A DNA stretch of 64,000 nt from Acridotheres tristis (lineage: Eukaryota; Chordata; Aves; Passeriformes; Sturnidae). Shown in pieces: positions 45,741 to 59,262 of the stretch; position 1 is the stretch's first letter, and the number at the start of each line of letters is the position of its first letter. The notes under the pieces are model-generated. The model did not search any database. It saw only the letters and a list, made by a program, of their open reading frames with translations, and was not told where the DNA came from. Location of the stretch: assembly GCA_037013685.1 (NCBI GenBank), contig CM072919.1:45832116-45896115 (forward strand), given 5' to 3'. The position numbers and the translations under genes were made by a program.

Positions 45741-47620
45741 CTTCTGGTTAGTGGTTGAGCGCCGTGATGGTGCTAATCAGCTCTGTAATATGTGGAAGTC
45801 CTGGGAAGGAAGGTAAAGGCTTGCCAAAAACCTGGAAGAACATTCAAAATAGTGAAGGAAGCATGGGAGGAGCAGACGCGAAGGCTATCAGGAAGAAATT
45901 AGCTTTCCCCAACGGCTGATGTCGTTGGCAAGGCAAGGAGAGACGTGGGGCAAACTACTTCATGTGGCTCTTTAGGGAATGGTGTTTTAAATTTACGCCA
46001 CACCGGTATTTATAATTGTAACAAATCAAACATGTTCCAGTCCATTTTGCTATTGGGATTTTTTAAATTCCTGTATAAAGATAAGAAGGTGTTACATACA
46101 TTTCTCTCCCAAATTGTCTTTTATGCAAATTATACTGCTGGCAGTTGTAGAACAAAGATAGTACTCATGTCTTTCACTGAGGGAGATGGCCAGTGGAGAC
46201 TGCTTTGCTGGGGATAGGAAAAACAGAGCCATGAACAATTAAGGTATTCTAAACAACTCCTGATTACAAACTTTTTTCAAATTCAGGTTAATGAAAGACA
46301 GATAAGTTTAGATAAGAAAACAATAGATGTTTAAAATAAAGCATATAATGTTGCTGCCCTCTCCAGTTTGCTGAATTGATTTTAAAATTGTTTGTATCTT
46401 GGTAGTGATCAGTAACACAATGAATAATTTTGCAAACGTTACTTTCCAGATGGCTCTTCTTTCAATGTTCTCTACTGTCGTACTATATTTAGTCTTACTC
46501 CTCCTAACAACATTTTAGAACCATTAACCAAGCGTCCTAAGGCCACTGTTGCAGAAGATTTGGAGAACTAACAGATGAAGTTTTAAAACATTGATTAAGG
46601 AAACAGGCACCCGCCACAGAGTAAACCAAGTCATCTGACACATACCTGGAAGTAAAAATAAATTTCAATTTCTTGTGCCTTGATTCTGCCTGAAAGCAAT
46701 ATTGTATTACATGCTGATCATAGAATTAGTCTAGCTGACTGAAAATACCAAGTTTAGGAATTAGCCCCGAATATTCTTTTTTTTTTTTTTTCCCCTCTCT
46801 GATTTTTGCTGTTGGGGCTTTTAGACTGAAATAGGTGCTTGAAGGCCAGTTATGCACATGCATGTTAATTATTAACAACAGCTACAAGCAGGCTTTTTCC
46901 ATACAGTATCTGAATGCAGTTTCATATTTGCTGTAATAAAATAGGTTCTTTCAGGGCCTCCTTCCAAAGTCCAGCCCCTTAATGAAGAACACTGTTTGCC
47001 TTCCTTATCTTACTTTCTGCATGAGACATAGTGCATGAACTCTACCTGTTGAGAAAGAAATTTATTTGAATTAGAAATGTTGTGGGAATCTATTCTATTT
47101 CTCACCTGCAAATAGCAACAAACCAGAAGACTTCTACGAGATTTTTGTTCTGCAGGCCTGATAGGGTTGGGAGTGAGCTGTTTAATTTTAGAGGGGCTTG
47201 CAGGGGGTTTAACTGCCCACCAGATAAGGCGGTAGATAAGGAATTCCTGATGACGTCTAGTGCTTTACAATGCAAAAGAAATATGACTCCAAAGAATCCT
47301 GCCAGGGCTGTTTTGCCTTTCTCATCTCGGCTGCAGGACAGCAGTGATGCCGAAAGCTGATACCTGTGGAATGCCAGCCTGGAGTGTATTTCTCTCATAA
47401 TATGTTACAGTTTCGGGAGCAGTATTGGTGGACTTTGAGAGTGAGGCGGGGTGTTCCGGCCTGGAAATGGAACTACTCTGACTTGTGTTAATCTTGTATA
47501 TTTCAACTGAGTGATGATGTGGGCAGAGCCCCCCCCGAACTGTCAGTAAAGTGACCGCAGCTATTCTGTGACAAAGGGCAGGGAAAAGCAGATTGAGAGG
47601 CCTACGTGGAACACTGCGCT
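45741..47620. other. Intergenic DNA between FXN and the second CpG island
   Basis: AT-rich DNA with a T-run near 46777-46791. A paired GATA motif lies at 47222-47241. The segment 47102-47398 is open on both strands (92 and 98 codons) but shows no protein family. Confidence 0.7.
47222..47241 (+). promoter_or_regulatory. Paired GATA-type sites
   Basis: AGATAAGG occurs twice, separated by CGGT, so the two are one helical turn (12 bp) apart. It lies about 0.5 kb upstream of the second CpG island. A motif match only. Confidence 0.4.
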
Positions 47621-48930
47621 GTGGTGTTAAAAGGCTGTCTCAGAGGTCTTGCCGTTAGAAGGGTTCAGATGGGCAATGATCCCAAGTTCCAAACAAAACA
47701 CTGATGTAAACGGAAAACACACCCAAGCGCTGGGCTGGGTGACGGTGCGCCCTGCCAGCGACGACAGGACTCCGCCGTGCCGCCCGCAGGTCCGCTCTGC
47801 TGCCTGGGCCCGGCGCGGGGTGCCTCGGGCAGAGCTGGGACCGCGGCCGGGGTCCCCTGCCGGGTGACGGGACGGACAGAGAAAAGCCGGGGGCGGGGCG
47901 GCCTCGCCGCGGTGACTCAGCGGCGCGGAGCACCGGGCTGCGACCGGTATTTCCTGTTCTCCTGCCGCCGCCGCGGGTGTTGGTGTGTGCGGGCGTGGGC
48001 CGGGGGAGCCGGGCGAAGGCACCCCTGGACTGTAGAGGCGGCAGCCGCAGGTGGGGACACGCCTAAGGAGGGGGCGCGCTGCCCATCCCGTCCGGCGGCC
48101 ACCGCGCCTCCCCTGTCGTTCTCTGCCCTCCCCATCCTTCCCCTCCCTACCTGGGGGTGAGGCCGGCACCTGCGGCGGGAGCCCGCCCCGGCGTGGCCGC
48201 GCCGCCCCCGCCCGCGCCCCGCAGGAAATCGTCCGACTCGGCCGGCGCGGCCACAGCGGACCCGGAGCCAGCCTCAGCCTCGGCCCCGCACTCGGACTCG
48301 ACGCCCCCATCGCTGCCCGCTCCGGGGCGGCGGGGCGCCTCTGCGACCTCTGCTCCCGCTGCCGGACGCCCTCCTCGAGCAGGCGAGTATCCCCGCAGGA
48401 TATCCCCACCCCGAACTCGCACTCCCCACCGCTTCCCTCTCCCCGGGCAGGTGCTGTGCCCCCTGGCACTCCTTGTCCCCCGCGGCCGGTGCCTCCGTTC
48501 TCCGCCCTAGGGGCCGCGCTACGGCTACGAGTTGCCCGGCTTATCCTCGTTCCTTTCTTGTGCTTTGGGTTTTATCGCCCTCTCGCTTGCGCTCCTCGGG
48601 CGCGCTTTGCCTCCTTTGTCCGCGGGAGCCGGACCCGCCGCGCCCCCGCTGGGTCCCCCCAGTCCGGTCCCGCACCTGGGCGGCGCGAACAGCCGGGCTC
48701 GGCCGGGGATCGGCTTTTCTCTAACGGGATTAAGCGGCTCTCGGTGACTTTTTCCGTATTAAGTACTTTCCGGTAGAGTGCGATACTACGTGGAAAAGTG
48801 GGAGAGATGTCACCGGCGAGTCGGGGTGTTTATTTACTCGGGTTATTCCGGGGGGAGGGGAGGCGGGTCCCCTGGCCAGCGCACGCCCCCGCCGTCGGGG
48901 GCTTGGGCTGCCTTTGTTGCACACAGAATT
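47620..48930. promoter_or_regulatory. Second CpG island, candidate TJP2 promoter/first exon
   Basis: Very CpG-dense sequence between AT-rich flanks. Motifs include a GC box (gggggcggggcg, 47889-47900), an antioxidant-response-like GTGACTCAGC (47912-47921), an ETS-like tttcctg, and possible donors such as gccgcag/gtgggg at about 48050. In human, TJP2 starts downstream of FXN on the same strand, so this is its most likely upstream promoter. However, no TJP2 coding start (MEELIWEQY) was found here or downstream. The long frames on both strands (up to 280 codons) are low-complexity P/R/A/G text and are rejected as genes. Confidence 0.6.
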
Positions 48931-51508
48931 CCTGAAATCTTTATGTTGGCACATCCTGAGTGGATTCCAGCCGTGCCTTAGGCTTTGGCTAAGCGGGTCA
49001 GGGGAAGTTTCAAGTTAACAGGGAACCGTGAAACAAAGGAACAGGCAGTTCCAGAAGACAAATGTCTTAATTACCCTGTTGAAGTGCCTTGGCATCGGCA
49101 GTGTTTGCGGTGCTGGAGCCCAGGTACATTACATTTTCACCCTGGAGTGCCAAAGTTGATCTACCAGTGGCATGCACTTGCTGTAGTAGACAACTCTGCC
49201 CTGACTTACCCTGTACTTGAAACCTGTTTGCGTATTTTTTCCAGTGTAAGAAAGTACATGCTGTTTGAACATACTTGTGTAAGAGGCATATAACAAATCA
49301 GAAAACTTTCACGCTTCCAATGTTTTTTTTCTAGTAGTTATTAACTTAAAACAGAGAGAATCTCTGAATTATCTGCTCCCTAGCTTCAGCTTATAAAATT
49401 ACGTCTGTTCCCACAGCTAAGATGATACTCAAAGGCTCTTGGCCCTACAGCTGTGCTTCAGCAGAGGCTGCAAAGGTCTGATTTGTTTTAACCTTTGGAT
49501 GTAATTATCAAGGCGTCACCATTTGCAACAAAACAGCTTACCTTTTCCTTTGTTCTGCGAAGTCTTATTTTAAAGGTTGAGAACTGTGATTCACGCATAG
49601 CTCAAGGAAAATAAAAGAGAAACTAGTATGTGTGAAACTGCTTCTTTCATTTGTGAAGCATTTGTCGTCTAAGGCTTTAACTATCAGCTCTTTCAAATAG
49701 TAATACTTGTCAGGATCCGTGAAGTCCTGATATGGTAAGAATCAGGTACTGGAAAGCATAGGAGGGGTGCTTGTGTGAATTAATACTAATTGAGAGATTA
49801 TCAGGTTGCTATAAGAGACTTTGAAATATTTTGCATTTAGTAAGCATGTGCGTGCCACTTAGACATGGCCAATAAGATTTATACTTAGTATAACATTATT
49901 ATGAGGATTATGAGGGCTGTCTTCAGGCTTCTGAGGAAGTTTTCTGCATGTATTTGACTTTTAGGTGAGTTTACTGTTATAATTGCTTCTGGACTGTTAC
50001 ATGCAAACATCTTAAGCCCTAAACACTGGTTTCAAGTAGCGGTAGTGACTCCTCTTCCCTTTATAAAAAGATGTCACCATGCACTGGAGAACCTGTATCT
50101 AATTGAGTTTTGCTATTGCCCTTTATCACTGTCAGTAACTGCTGAGGTGCTTAGTGCCACTGCACTGGATTTTTGTGAGACTAAAGGCAAGTGTTGGGAA
50201 TTATGCAGCGCAGTTGGGATGATCCGAACACTTTGCATGAACTATAATCTAAAGAGAGCTCTTCAGAATGAAGCATCACAGTATTTTAGGTGTATGATAC
50301 TTTTCTGATTGCTTATCCCCCCCTTTTCCTGGTTCCGTGTCTTCTAAGGACAACCAGGAAATCTTTCTCAGTGATTAAAACAATGTTTAGGTAGCAGGGT
50401 GGTTCACAAAACGCGATGTCCTGTACCTTTATAAAACCTATATACTTAAAAGCATTACAAAGCTCCTGGACCACAGTAATCCTTAATTGGGGAATGGCCT
50501 AATACTCCAGGACTACTTCAAAGCTGCATTTAATTTAGAGTAAATCTGTGTGATAGTGTTTGTGTGTGTGTTTTAATAGCTACCAACGTTGTCTTTCTCC
50601 AGAACTTCCTTGTAGGGTAAAGGAAGTCTCATGTTACAAGACTGTTCACTTTTAAGTAACAGTATTTACGTACTCAGGAACAGTGCAACTTTTGTCATAC
50701 CGTGGCTGTATCCGTTTCATCCTGCTGTAGTAGTCTTGGAATCGGTCATTCTAATGACAGGAGGTACGGAGCACTTACATGTTAGAACAGCTACAGGTCT
50801 GTGAGGTTAGAGATTTCCAAGTCTGGTTTATTTTCAAATAGGTATAAAAATTCAAATTGCTGGGGAAAAAGTAGTTTTTAAAATTTGACAATTTATCTTT
50901 GGCATCAGCTGTAGAAAGGCTGTGGATCTTCATCCCAAATTGTAGTGGATTTCTGTGAACTTTGGAAGACTTCTCAAAAATTAGATAATCTATTTGTAAA
51001 ACAAATATTTATGGCAGTAAGTACATAGGGCATAATTTTGCTTTCTAATATACCAATGTTGCCAGAGTGAAGAATGTTTGCCAATGGTGTGTTACCTACA
51101 AAGATTGGAGCAGTGACATGAGGATGACCAGCGCGGTTTTGCGAACCGTGATGGCATACACTCACCAGTGTATGTCATCTTTCAGAGTCAAATGTTCAGT
51201 CTCAGTCCCATGACCAAGGGCTCTAAATGCATTAAGAACTTACATCTTCAAAATAGAGCTGTTCAATCATGGGACGCTTTTCTCAATTATCTAAACCTAT
51301 CCTCTTCCTCAGAAAGTACAGCACCGTATTTGATACCTGTGTCTGCTCCCTTGAAAGCTTTGCTTACTGCTTGTTCCCAGAGTCTTTGAAGCCTTATGTT
51401 GCTCTTTAATTGTCTTTTACCAGTACTTGGGTTATCCTAGTCCCACTTCAGAGAATAATTTTTTTTTCCTGAGTGGGTAAATTATGATTTAGAACCTGCT
51501 GCAATTAT

Positions 51509-51720
51509 GTGGGTATTTTTGTTTGGGGTTTGGGAGGGTTCTTTGTTTGTTTATTATTTGCGGGTTTTTTTTGTTTAGTTTGGTTTCTTTGGGGTTTCTT
51601 TTGTTGTTATTTTTTGGGGGGTTGGTGTCTTTATTGTGATTTTGCTTTATTTTATGTGCTTTTTGTGTTTGGTTGAGAGGGGGTTTTTTGTTGTTGTGTT
51701 TGTTTATTTTATCAAACAAA
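51509..51720 (+). repeat. T/G-rich low-complexity tract
   Basis: About 210 bases with almost no C on the + strand, made of T-runs and GGG/GTTT units (ggggtttgggaggg, ttttttgggggg). The minus-strand frame across it reads only K/N/P-rich text and is not a gene. A shorter similar patch lies at 51868-51930. Confidence 0.8.
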
Positions 51721-54700
51721 GCCAGCATTCAACTCTAGAGAGCTGCAGTTATTTTTTTACTTAAATATTACATAATTTAAACAGGTATCAACTGCAGCAT
51801 TGTAATTAAACAGCTTGATGCTGCAGCAAAGTACACTCGGATCATTTAATACCTTAAACTCTTAATGTTTGGGTTGGGTTTTAGTTGGCTTGTTATTGGG
51901 ATTTTGTTGTTTTGCTTTGTTTTTCTTTTTAAGCCGAATGCTTTTTGAAAGTGCATGTCGTTAGGGAATATTGTAATTTTCTGTTTCAAATGAGAATGCA
52001 GACTGTGCCAGCTCCTTTCTGTTCAGTGTAAGATGGCCCTTGCATTTGTGAATGTCTTTAGGATGTTTATGATCCAAGCTTAGTAATAACAGAGTGAGCT
52101 GTGGGAGCTCTGGTTTGGTATCTGGTACAGCATCTGCCCTGGCGTGTATTCATCAGCTGCAGGCTTTGTTTTTAGGAAACATGAGCTACCCAAGTCTTCC
52201 TGAATTTAGGTCAGCATTGTCATTGTGCATCTGAGTCCCAGAACCTCAGATAACCATGGTTGCTAATATAGGAAGAAAACGAAACTCATTAGCGCTCTAT
52301 TCTCACGTGAATAACGTGAAAACTGACAGACAAAAATACTGCCTGATACAACAGTAAGGTCAATAAGAAGTGTGCAAGGGCAAATATAAAGCCCTGTTGT
52401 TCTGTTTTTTTCCCAATGCCTGCTCCCTTTTCATACTTTTGTCTCTGCTTTTGTTTTGTACCAGCAATCCAGAACCGCTTTTGAGAAATTTCTTTTTACT
52501 TCTTAACGGTGTGCAATTATCTGGGGTGTGGTTTATATGCATATGAAGTGTCAGGTTTAGGATATCCCCTTAGATTTGGGTATATTTTCATTGAGTTAGG
52601 CATGAGTTCAGATATATTAGGCCACTGTGGCTTTTTCTAAGACTGGCTCAATGATACCTCTCCCAAAAGCATTGTGTTGCTATAATTCTTTTGTACCAAA
52701 CTAATTTTTTTACATCACTATTGTATTGATAAACTGAGTGTAAGCTTAACAATGCAGCCTCATCCTAACCAAGATTTCATATGTTGGTTCAAGCTATGCG
52801 CTATTTGCCTTGCCTCATAAATTTTGGTTGGGTTTTTTAAGCCTTTAGAGAAAACCCATGAATCTCTCCTGCACGTCACTCTTGACAGCAAGGCTGTTTC
52901 TAGTCCGACTTGCACTCTCTTTTCTAACATCTGCTTCATCATCTAGCTCTGCTTAATAGCCAGCAGATTTGACTACTGGTGTCTCTAGCCTCCTTAGCAC
53001 AACTTTGTATAAGCTGATTCTGAGAATCTCCAAGAACATATGGGCTGTTCAGGGAAGGGACGATTTCTAAGCAGGGGCCAAAAGCAACTGCAAACCACGA
53101 TGATGTGAGAAAGAAGTTTCCAGGTCCTTCTCTTCTCTTTTCATTCCCACCACCCACACTCCCAATCTGATTCTTGATGCTCCTCTACCTTAAGATTTTT
53201 TTAACAGATCAAGCTTTACATACGTGCTGCTTGTGGCGCAAGCAAAACGTGTATTCTGGAAGTTAACAATCAACTGTCACAGCTGTTCTTATCACTTGAG
53301 CAAAAGCATGTAGGAAGAGACGCTTGTTTCTTTGCTCTCTTAATAAGAGAATTCTTTGATCTGTAGCTGTTACACCAGATTTTTTTGAAATATGAGAAAG
53401 AACAGGATTTTTTTTTTCACAAGATGGAAAGTAATTTGTGGCTGGATTGGGCAGTGACTGTCTCTTGTTTAGTTGAGTTTGAAGCGACTGAAGATGTGAT
53501 CCTGTCTCTGCCATCAGTTTACAAGAAGCATGCTTTACATCTAATTAAGAGTGTATGACTGTTTTCATCTGTCGAGGATTAGAGCAAAATAAAGTTTTTG
53601 CTTTGATCTCATAAATGTTTCTTTAATGGAGAAAAAAACCTCAGTCATTCTTTCCCCATTCTGAGAAATACGTTGTACTTTCCGAGGGATCACATGTGTG
53701 TTCTCAGGAAAATTGCACTGTTTTCTTTCCAATAAAACTTGGTTTCTGTTCTTCCTGAAAAAATCCAAAGATAGAAAAAGTGGAGTGGATGATAATTCTG
53801 CAGCAGGAAACAATGGAGGAAGGTATGTTTTAGACTTTTTGTTTGCTCTACACAAGTTATCCTTCACTAACAATGCTTTGAATACCAGTGCTTCGAATTT
53901 GTTTCTAAATAAAGTTGAAGGAAGTTGATGAACTATGAGTCAGTCTTTCTCCCTGTAGATACCTGAAGGTTTCACGAACCATTCAACCGAAAGCAGTACT
54001 TGAGAGTAACTTGTGCTTATTGTGTGGGCTTGGCTTCCCTGTGTACAGCACTAGTCGTGGGGCTCCTTTTCTAGTCGAAATTAATATGCTTTGCTCAAAG
54101 AGACAAAAGATGAACCAGAGCTGCACTTAAGTCTTTTAAATGCATAGGACTGGCTTTGAAAACTACTGTGGGAAAGTTTTTTAAGAACTATTTGTTATAT
54201 CTATAAGCGGAAAATTTAGAGTTAAAGAAATGTTTAGGGAGGTGGACAGAAAGAAATACCAAAACTTCAAAGGAGAAAGTATGGTAATGCTGAAGTTGTT
54301 AATGAAACCAACTTTGAGGGAAGACTTTTGAGGGATTTTATAAAAATATTTCTGCTTTTGAGTAAAATAGAACTGTCATGGACTTCTACAGTCAGAAGAT
54401 CCTTAAGTATTTGAATTGTCAAAAAACTGCTCACTTCTTGTCTTGTCTAGTCTTTTCTTTCTCAGTACAGCCTTTACGATAGAGCTACCAAAGCTATCAG
54501 AAGTCAAGATGCATGCAGGCTTTAATGACGTTAGCTGTGCTTGCAGGCTTCTATTACTACTCTGTTTTCCTAAGCTTCTTAATGCTTCATATACAGATGT
54601 TTAAAGTTGTAGTTAAGTGATCTTCTTTTTTACGCAGATAAGTAAAATTTTTTGCTGCATTTATTCATGTGGTTTAAATATAGTAATTATTTTTCTTAAC

Positions 54701-57700
54701 ACATCACCACATTTCAGACTCCTTATTAGCATGCAGCTATGTAAGTGAATTTTTTTTCCTCTGACAATTGTAGTGGTATTCCCTGAATCTAAAAGATGCT
54801 TGATTTTATTTTGCTCTTCTAAGATCAGTCACATGGATTGCTATTTAGTAATTAGTTGAGATAGTTCAGTGTGTGCGTGTGCTAACATAACATACGAATG
54901 TGATTGAATATTAAATACCAAATAACACCCAGCTAATGCAGGATTGTAAGTAATGTATGATCTGAAAATAATTATATAAATCTTGTTGTTAAGAGCTAAA
55001 TATTTTATAGCACAAGAAATCATCTTGGTTTCTAGAAAGTAACGTGCAATATGATATCACTCCAATAGGAATGCACACATGCCTGATAATACTAGGCAAT
55101 AAGTAATATGCACTGTTGACAGAGGGAATCATGGTTCCAGGCTTCAGTCTTCCTGTCACATCTCTTCTTTCTATGTTTTTATTGCTATTACTGCATAAGT
55201 GCAAAATACTTATAAGTAACTATGTATATCTATCTATACATGTAACCATTCATTTCTTACTATCTAAGAAGCATTACATCAACATTTCCTTGATTAGTTT
55301 TGCAATCAAGTACGTCTCTTTGAATATTGCAATTTGACAGTACTGCAGTGTTTCTGAAATGTCACTGTTACTTCTTTCAACATGTGCATCTGTCTCCACC
55401 TTTGTAGTTCATACCTGAGGTCTTTGGCACGCAATTACTTACCTCATGGCTAGAACAATTCTGACATGGGATGTGGCTTCTGGCATCATGTGAGGCACAT
55501 TTGAATGACTAGTAGGTATCATAATGGGAGTTTCTAGCTTTCTTAATTCTCTACAAGCCACATAAGGAAGTATTTCTCCATGCCTTTTCTGAGTAGATCA
55601 GCTAAATCCCTCATGACACTTCTAAGGTAGAGAGCTTTCTGGTGCCTTCTGATTAGAAAAGTTAAGGTAAAAGCTGTTTTTGTCTGTCACTGTCTAAAAT
55701 GGTCTCAAGTTTTCTGTGCAGATCTCTTTTATTCCCTGGATGGATTTGACAGGGAAGTTACCTAGTGCTCCATTAGCAGTTGAAAGATTATAGACAGCAG
55801 AGATTTAGCAAAGGATTAGACAACTGGAGAGTGTGCATTATCCGACCAGGCTTAGGACCATGATTGTCTCTCCAATCATTTTCATTAGTGTCTTATTCAA
55901 AGATCGAATTACGTAACAATGACGTTTCTGGGGAATCTGGTAGGGGTTTTTCTTTGGTTTCTCTCTCTCTACTACTAACTATCCTAGCCTGGGAGAGGGG
56001 GGAAAAGCATTATTTTTATGCTTCAAACTTGCAGCATGTTTTAAAAAACAGCACTTCAAATCAGTGAAGAGGCATGACTTCAGTTGCAGCAGCTGCATTT
56101 GGATGATAACTTAGAGTGGTGGAACTCCTGAGAAAGGCAGGATGCGGTACAAGAAATACATAACTATTTTAGAAGCAGCAATAGGTATTACTCCCCTTAA
56201 CAAGAGGGAACTGCTTCCTGAGGGTAGACATGCAAATCTGTGGCAACACCCAGGGTAAGTGTTAAAAAGCAATCAGTGAGTAACTATGGGAAAAATTGTG
56301 CTCACCTTGAATCATGCATTTTAAAACTTGTTATCAGGAAGCGGAGAGTTATTCATTAAACAGGTAATCCTTTTTTGTACCTTCCAAGCTCTGTATCTTC
56401 AGTGGCTGTGGTTGAACTCGGTGGTTTCATTAGAGATTTCTGTGTGCTACCTGTCCTTCTCTAGAGGAATAACTAGAAGGTGTTATTTCTAAATGAGGAG
56501 TTTGCGGAAGAACAGTAAGAACAACCAGGTGTATACTCATCAGACCAGAAATGAAATGGCTATGTTGTAATTTTTGCTTGCTAGTAACCTGATGTGTGTG
56601 TGTGTTTCCCCTATCCTCGTTTAAAATTATGTATATTTTAATTTTTATCTGTCAAAGAAGCAGTGTTTAAAATGAGAAAACAAAAACCACTTTTGTCTGT
56701 GCAGGCAACTTTACTTCTCTGCTTTGAAGCAGGAGTTTATCATACTTAGGAATACTGTTTCCCTACAAGAAAGTTTTTCTGAATTTTGTTAAAAAAGTCC
56801 AGAATGCTTTCTTGTATCACACAATTTGAGTATTAGGCTTCAGAAAAATCCTTCTGTATGTAACTATTTCCATCAAAAACGTATGGTTTGTGGGAAACGG
56901 GCTTGTCATTCTGTCCCCCCTGCCCCTGTATGAGTAGCATACATGGATGGATAGATGGGTGTCTTTACAGCCCTTCTATTCTCTCCTATTTTTGTAATAC
57001 AATAGAATGTTGTCACTTTGTTTCAGACATAGCAGGGGAGTGCAAAATATGAGAGGCTTTTGTCCAAGACCAATTAGTATGTTTCTATTGGTTTGGAATA
57101 GTTCTGTGTAAGCAGGACTTCAAAGAAAAACTTGGATTACAATTGTGGCTGTTTGACTATAACTGTATTCAGATTTATCCTGTAATTTTTCCAGAAATGT
57201 GCTTTCTTTAATGGTGGCAGCAACAGTAAAATCAAATAAATCACTAAGTACCATATGATTTACTTTTTTCCCCAGATCTATCACCAGAACCACAAAAACT
57301 AGTCTAGAAAATACACTGATGGAAATCGTTTTGTGCCTTTTAAATTAATGCAAGTGTTCTTCTAGTTGGTTTTAAATTTCCAGTGTCATGTTAATGAGTA
57401 CTTGTAGGGATTTTTGTTAAAAATTTGCCCATTAAAAGGGATTCTCAGCGCAGTCTATTTGGGCTTAGGACTTAGCAGAGTGTGCTGAATAGTGACTTCC
57501 TTTGATTGTTCCATATAAATCATGTACAGGCAAATCTCTTTGAATTTTTTCAGCTGCTCTTTATATGCTGATAAAATGGTACCTGATTTCTCCTGATATT
57601 TTTAGAAGCTGTGTTGGAAAGTAATGATATATTCTTGCAGAATTCTTCATTTTCAAGTAGGTTAGTCTGGCAGAGTCACAGCTTGAATCACGCCCTCTAA

Positions 57701-59234
57701 AAATGAAACTTATTAACTGTAATGTCTATTTCTTTTGTAACTGTGACTGTTTGTCTTTCATCTATTACTGTGTATTAGTCAGTATCAAAGTACATAGTAC
57801 ACTGTTAAAATTTGTTTTTATTTCGAGCATTCTTATTTGGACATCTCCTTGCTTTTGGGAGAGGTTTAGTTAATGTGATTGTTGTACACACTTGGAATTT
57901 CAAGCTGGTTAAGATGTATTTGGATTATGTTTGGATTTGCCATTCCAGCAGTTTCAGAAAAGCAGCAAAGCTGTTGTCATTGGACTGTAATAGGGATCCC
58001 TTTTATATTTTTATTAAAACTTTCAGGGAACAAAAGGTTGGTTACCAGCAATTGTGTCAAAGTAAACCGAGTTGACAAAAAAAGCACTGTTCTTTTTGTA
58101 GCTGCATACTGCTTATTCTATATGATTGGAATAAACACATTAATAACACACTTTTCTAAGATCAGCTTATCACTCAACTTCTAGAGGCACCCTGTCATAT
58201 TCTTTGTAAAAATAAAATGTTACTGAAGTGTGTGTTTGTATAGGAAAAATTTGTAACATAATGAGACACTTTCCAAACCTAATATGGAATAAAGGGTATA
58301 GAGGTCTGCATTTGTCAACTCCTCACTGCACAAATTCAGATGCATAATAAAGCAGTTTATTTTTCTTAAACATCTTTTAAAATAAAAATTAATACTTGAG
58401 TGTGATACTAGGTCCAGAGCCATTGTTTGAAAGTTGTAAGTATTCTGCTTAAAAACCCAGACTACTGTGCAAAAGAAAGCAGGGAAGGCATCTGCCTTTC
58501 TGAAGCATAAAAACATTATTTTGCTGAAGTATTCATTTAAATTTTCCTATCAAAGACATTACAAAGTTAAGATTTTCTACTTCCATATTTGCTTGGAATA
58601 GTGATGTGTTTTCTATTACAGAATGACTGTTTTTTATAAAGTTTGACAAGGGAAAAAATGATGGCAGCAGTGGTAGCTAGGTTAAGCTTGCTTGTGTGAC
58701 TATTCTGTAGCCTCCAGGATAGTATTTTATGCACAGCCTAGAACAATAAGGCTGAAGTTTGTTTCGAATGCACAGTATAGCTTGTGCTGCTCTTTGGCGG
58801 TCATATAAGCTCATATTAAGCATGTTTTTGTTCTGCAACTTCTGCAATCACGCCTTGATTTAAAACTGTAGTTTGCTTTTGGAAAGAGCTTTTATGCTGG
58901 AAGAGCATGGGGAGAAAGGGGAAAATAACTTTCAAGTTTCAAGGTGTGATGTCTGGCAGGTGCTTGCATTATTGCATGTTTTAAAAAGTTAATCTGAAAC
59001 AGCATGTCTTTTAAAAATATTTTAGAAATTTTAATTTTGCTTTTTCGGACTTGTGACCTCATTACATTTGTGTTCAGGAAAAAGTGGGTCTCACACACAG
59101 GAAACATCAAAACTTGGGCCAGACTTTTAGACAACTGGGGAAGTTCTGCAGAATTCTTTCAGTATCTCTATCTTACATTTCTCAAGCCATCTAGAAATGG
59201 CTAATGGAGTATTAACCATAATGAAAAAACATTG

Positions 59235-59262
59235 AGGGGGGAGGTTTGGGGGAAGGGGGTGG
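59235..59262 (+). repeat. G-rich run
   Basis: Three long G-runs (6, 5 and 5) within 28 bases plus shorter GG pairs. Possible G-quadruplex, though not a strict four-run motif. Confidence 0.5.

Noticed and set aside
47627..48776. Long frames on both strands in the second CpG island (280 codons on -, 241 on +)
   Set aside because: The products are P/R/A/G-rich low-complexity text, overlap on both strands and lack domains. High GC removes stop codons, so open frames are expected by chance.
51489..51728. 79-codon minus-strand frame rich in Lys, Asn and Pro
   Set aside because: It is a translation of the T/G low-complexity tract.
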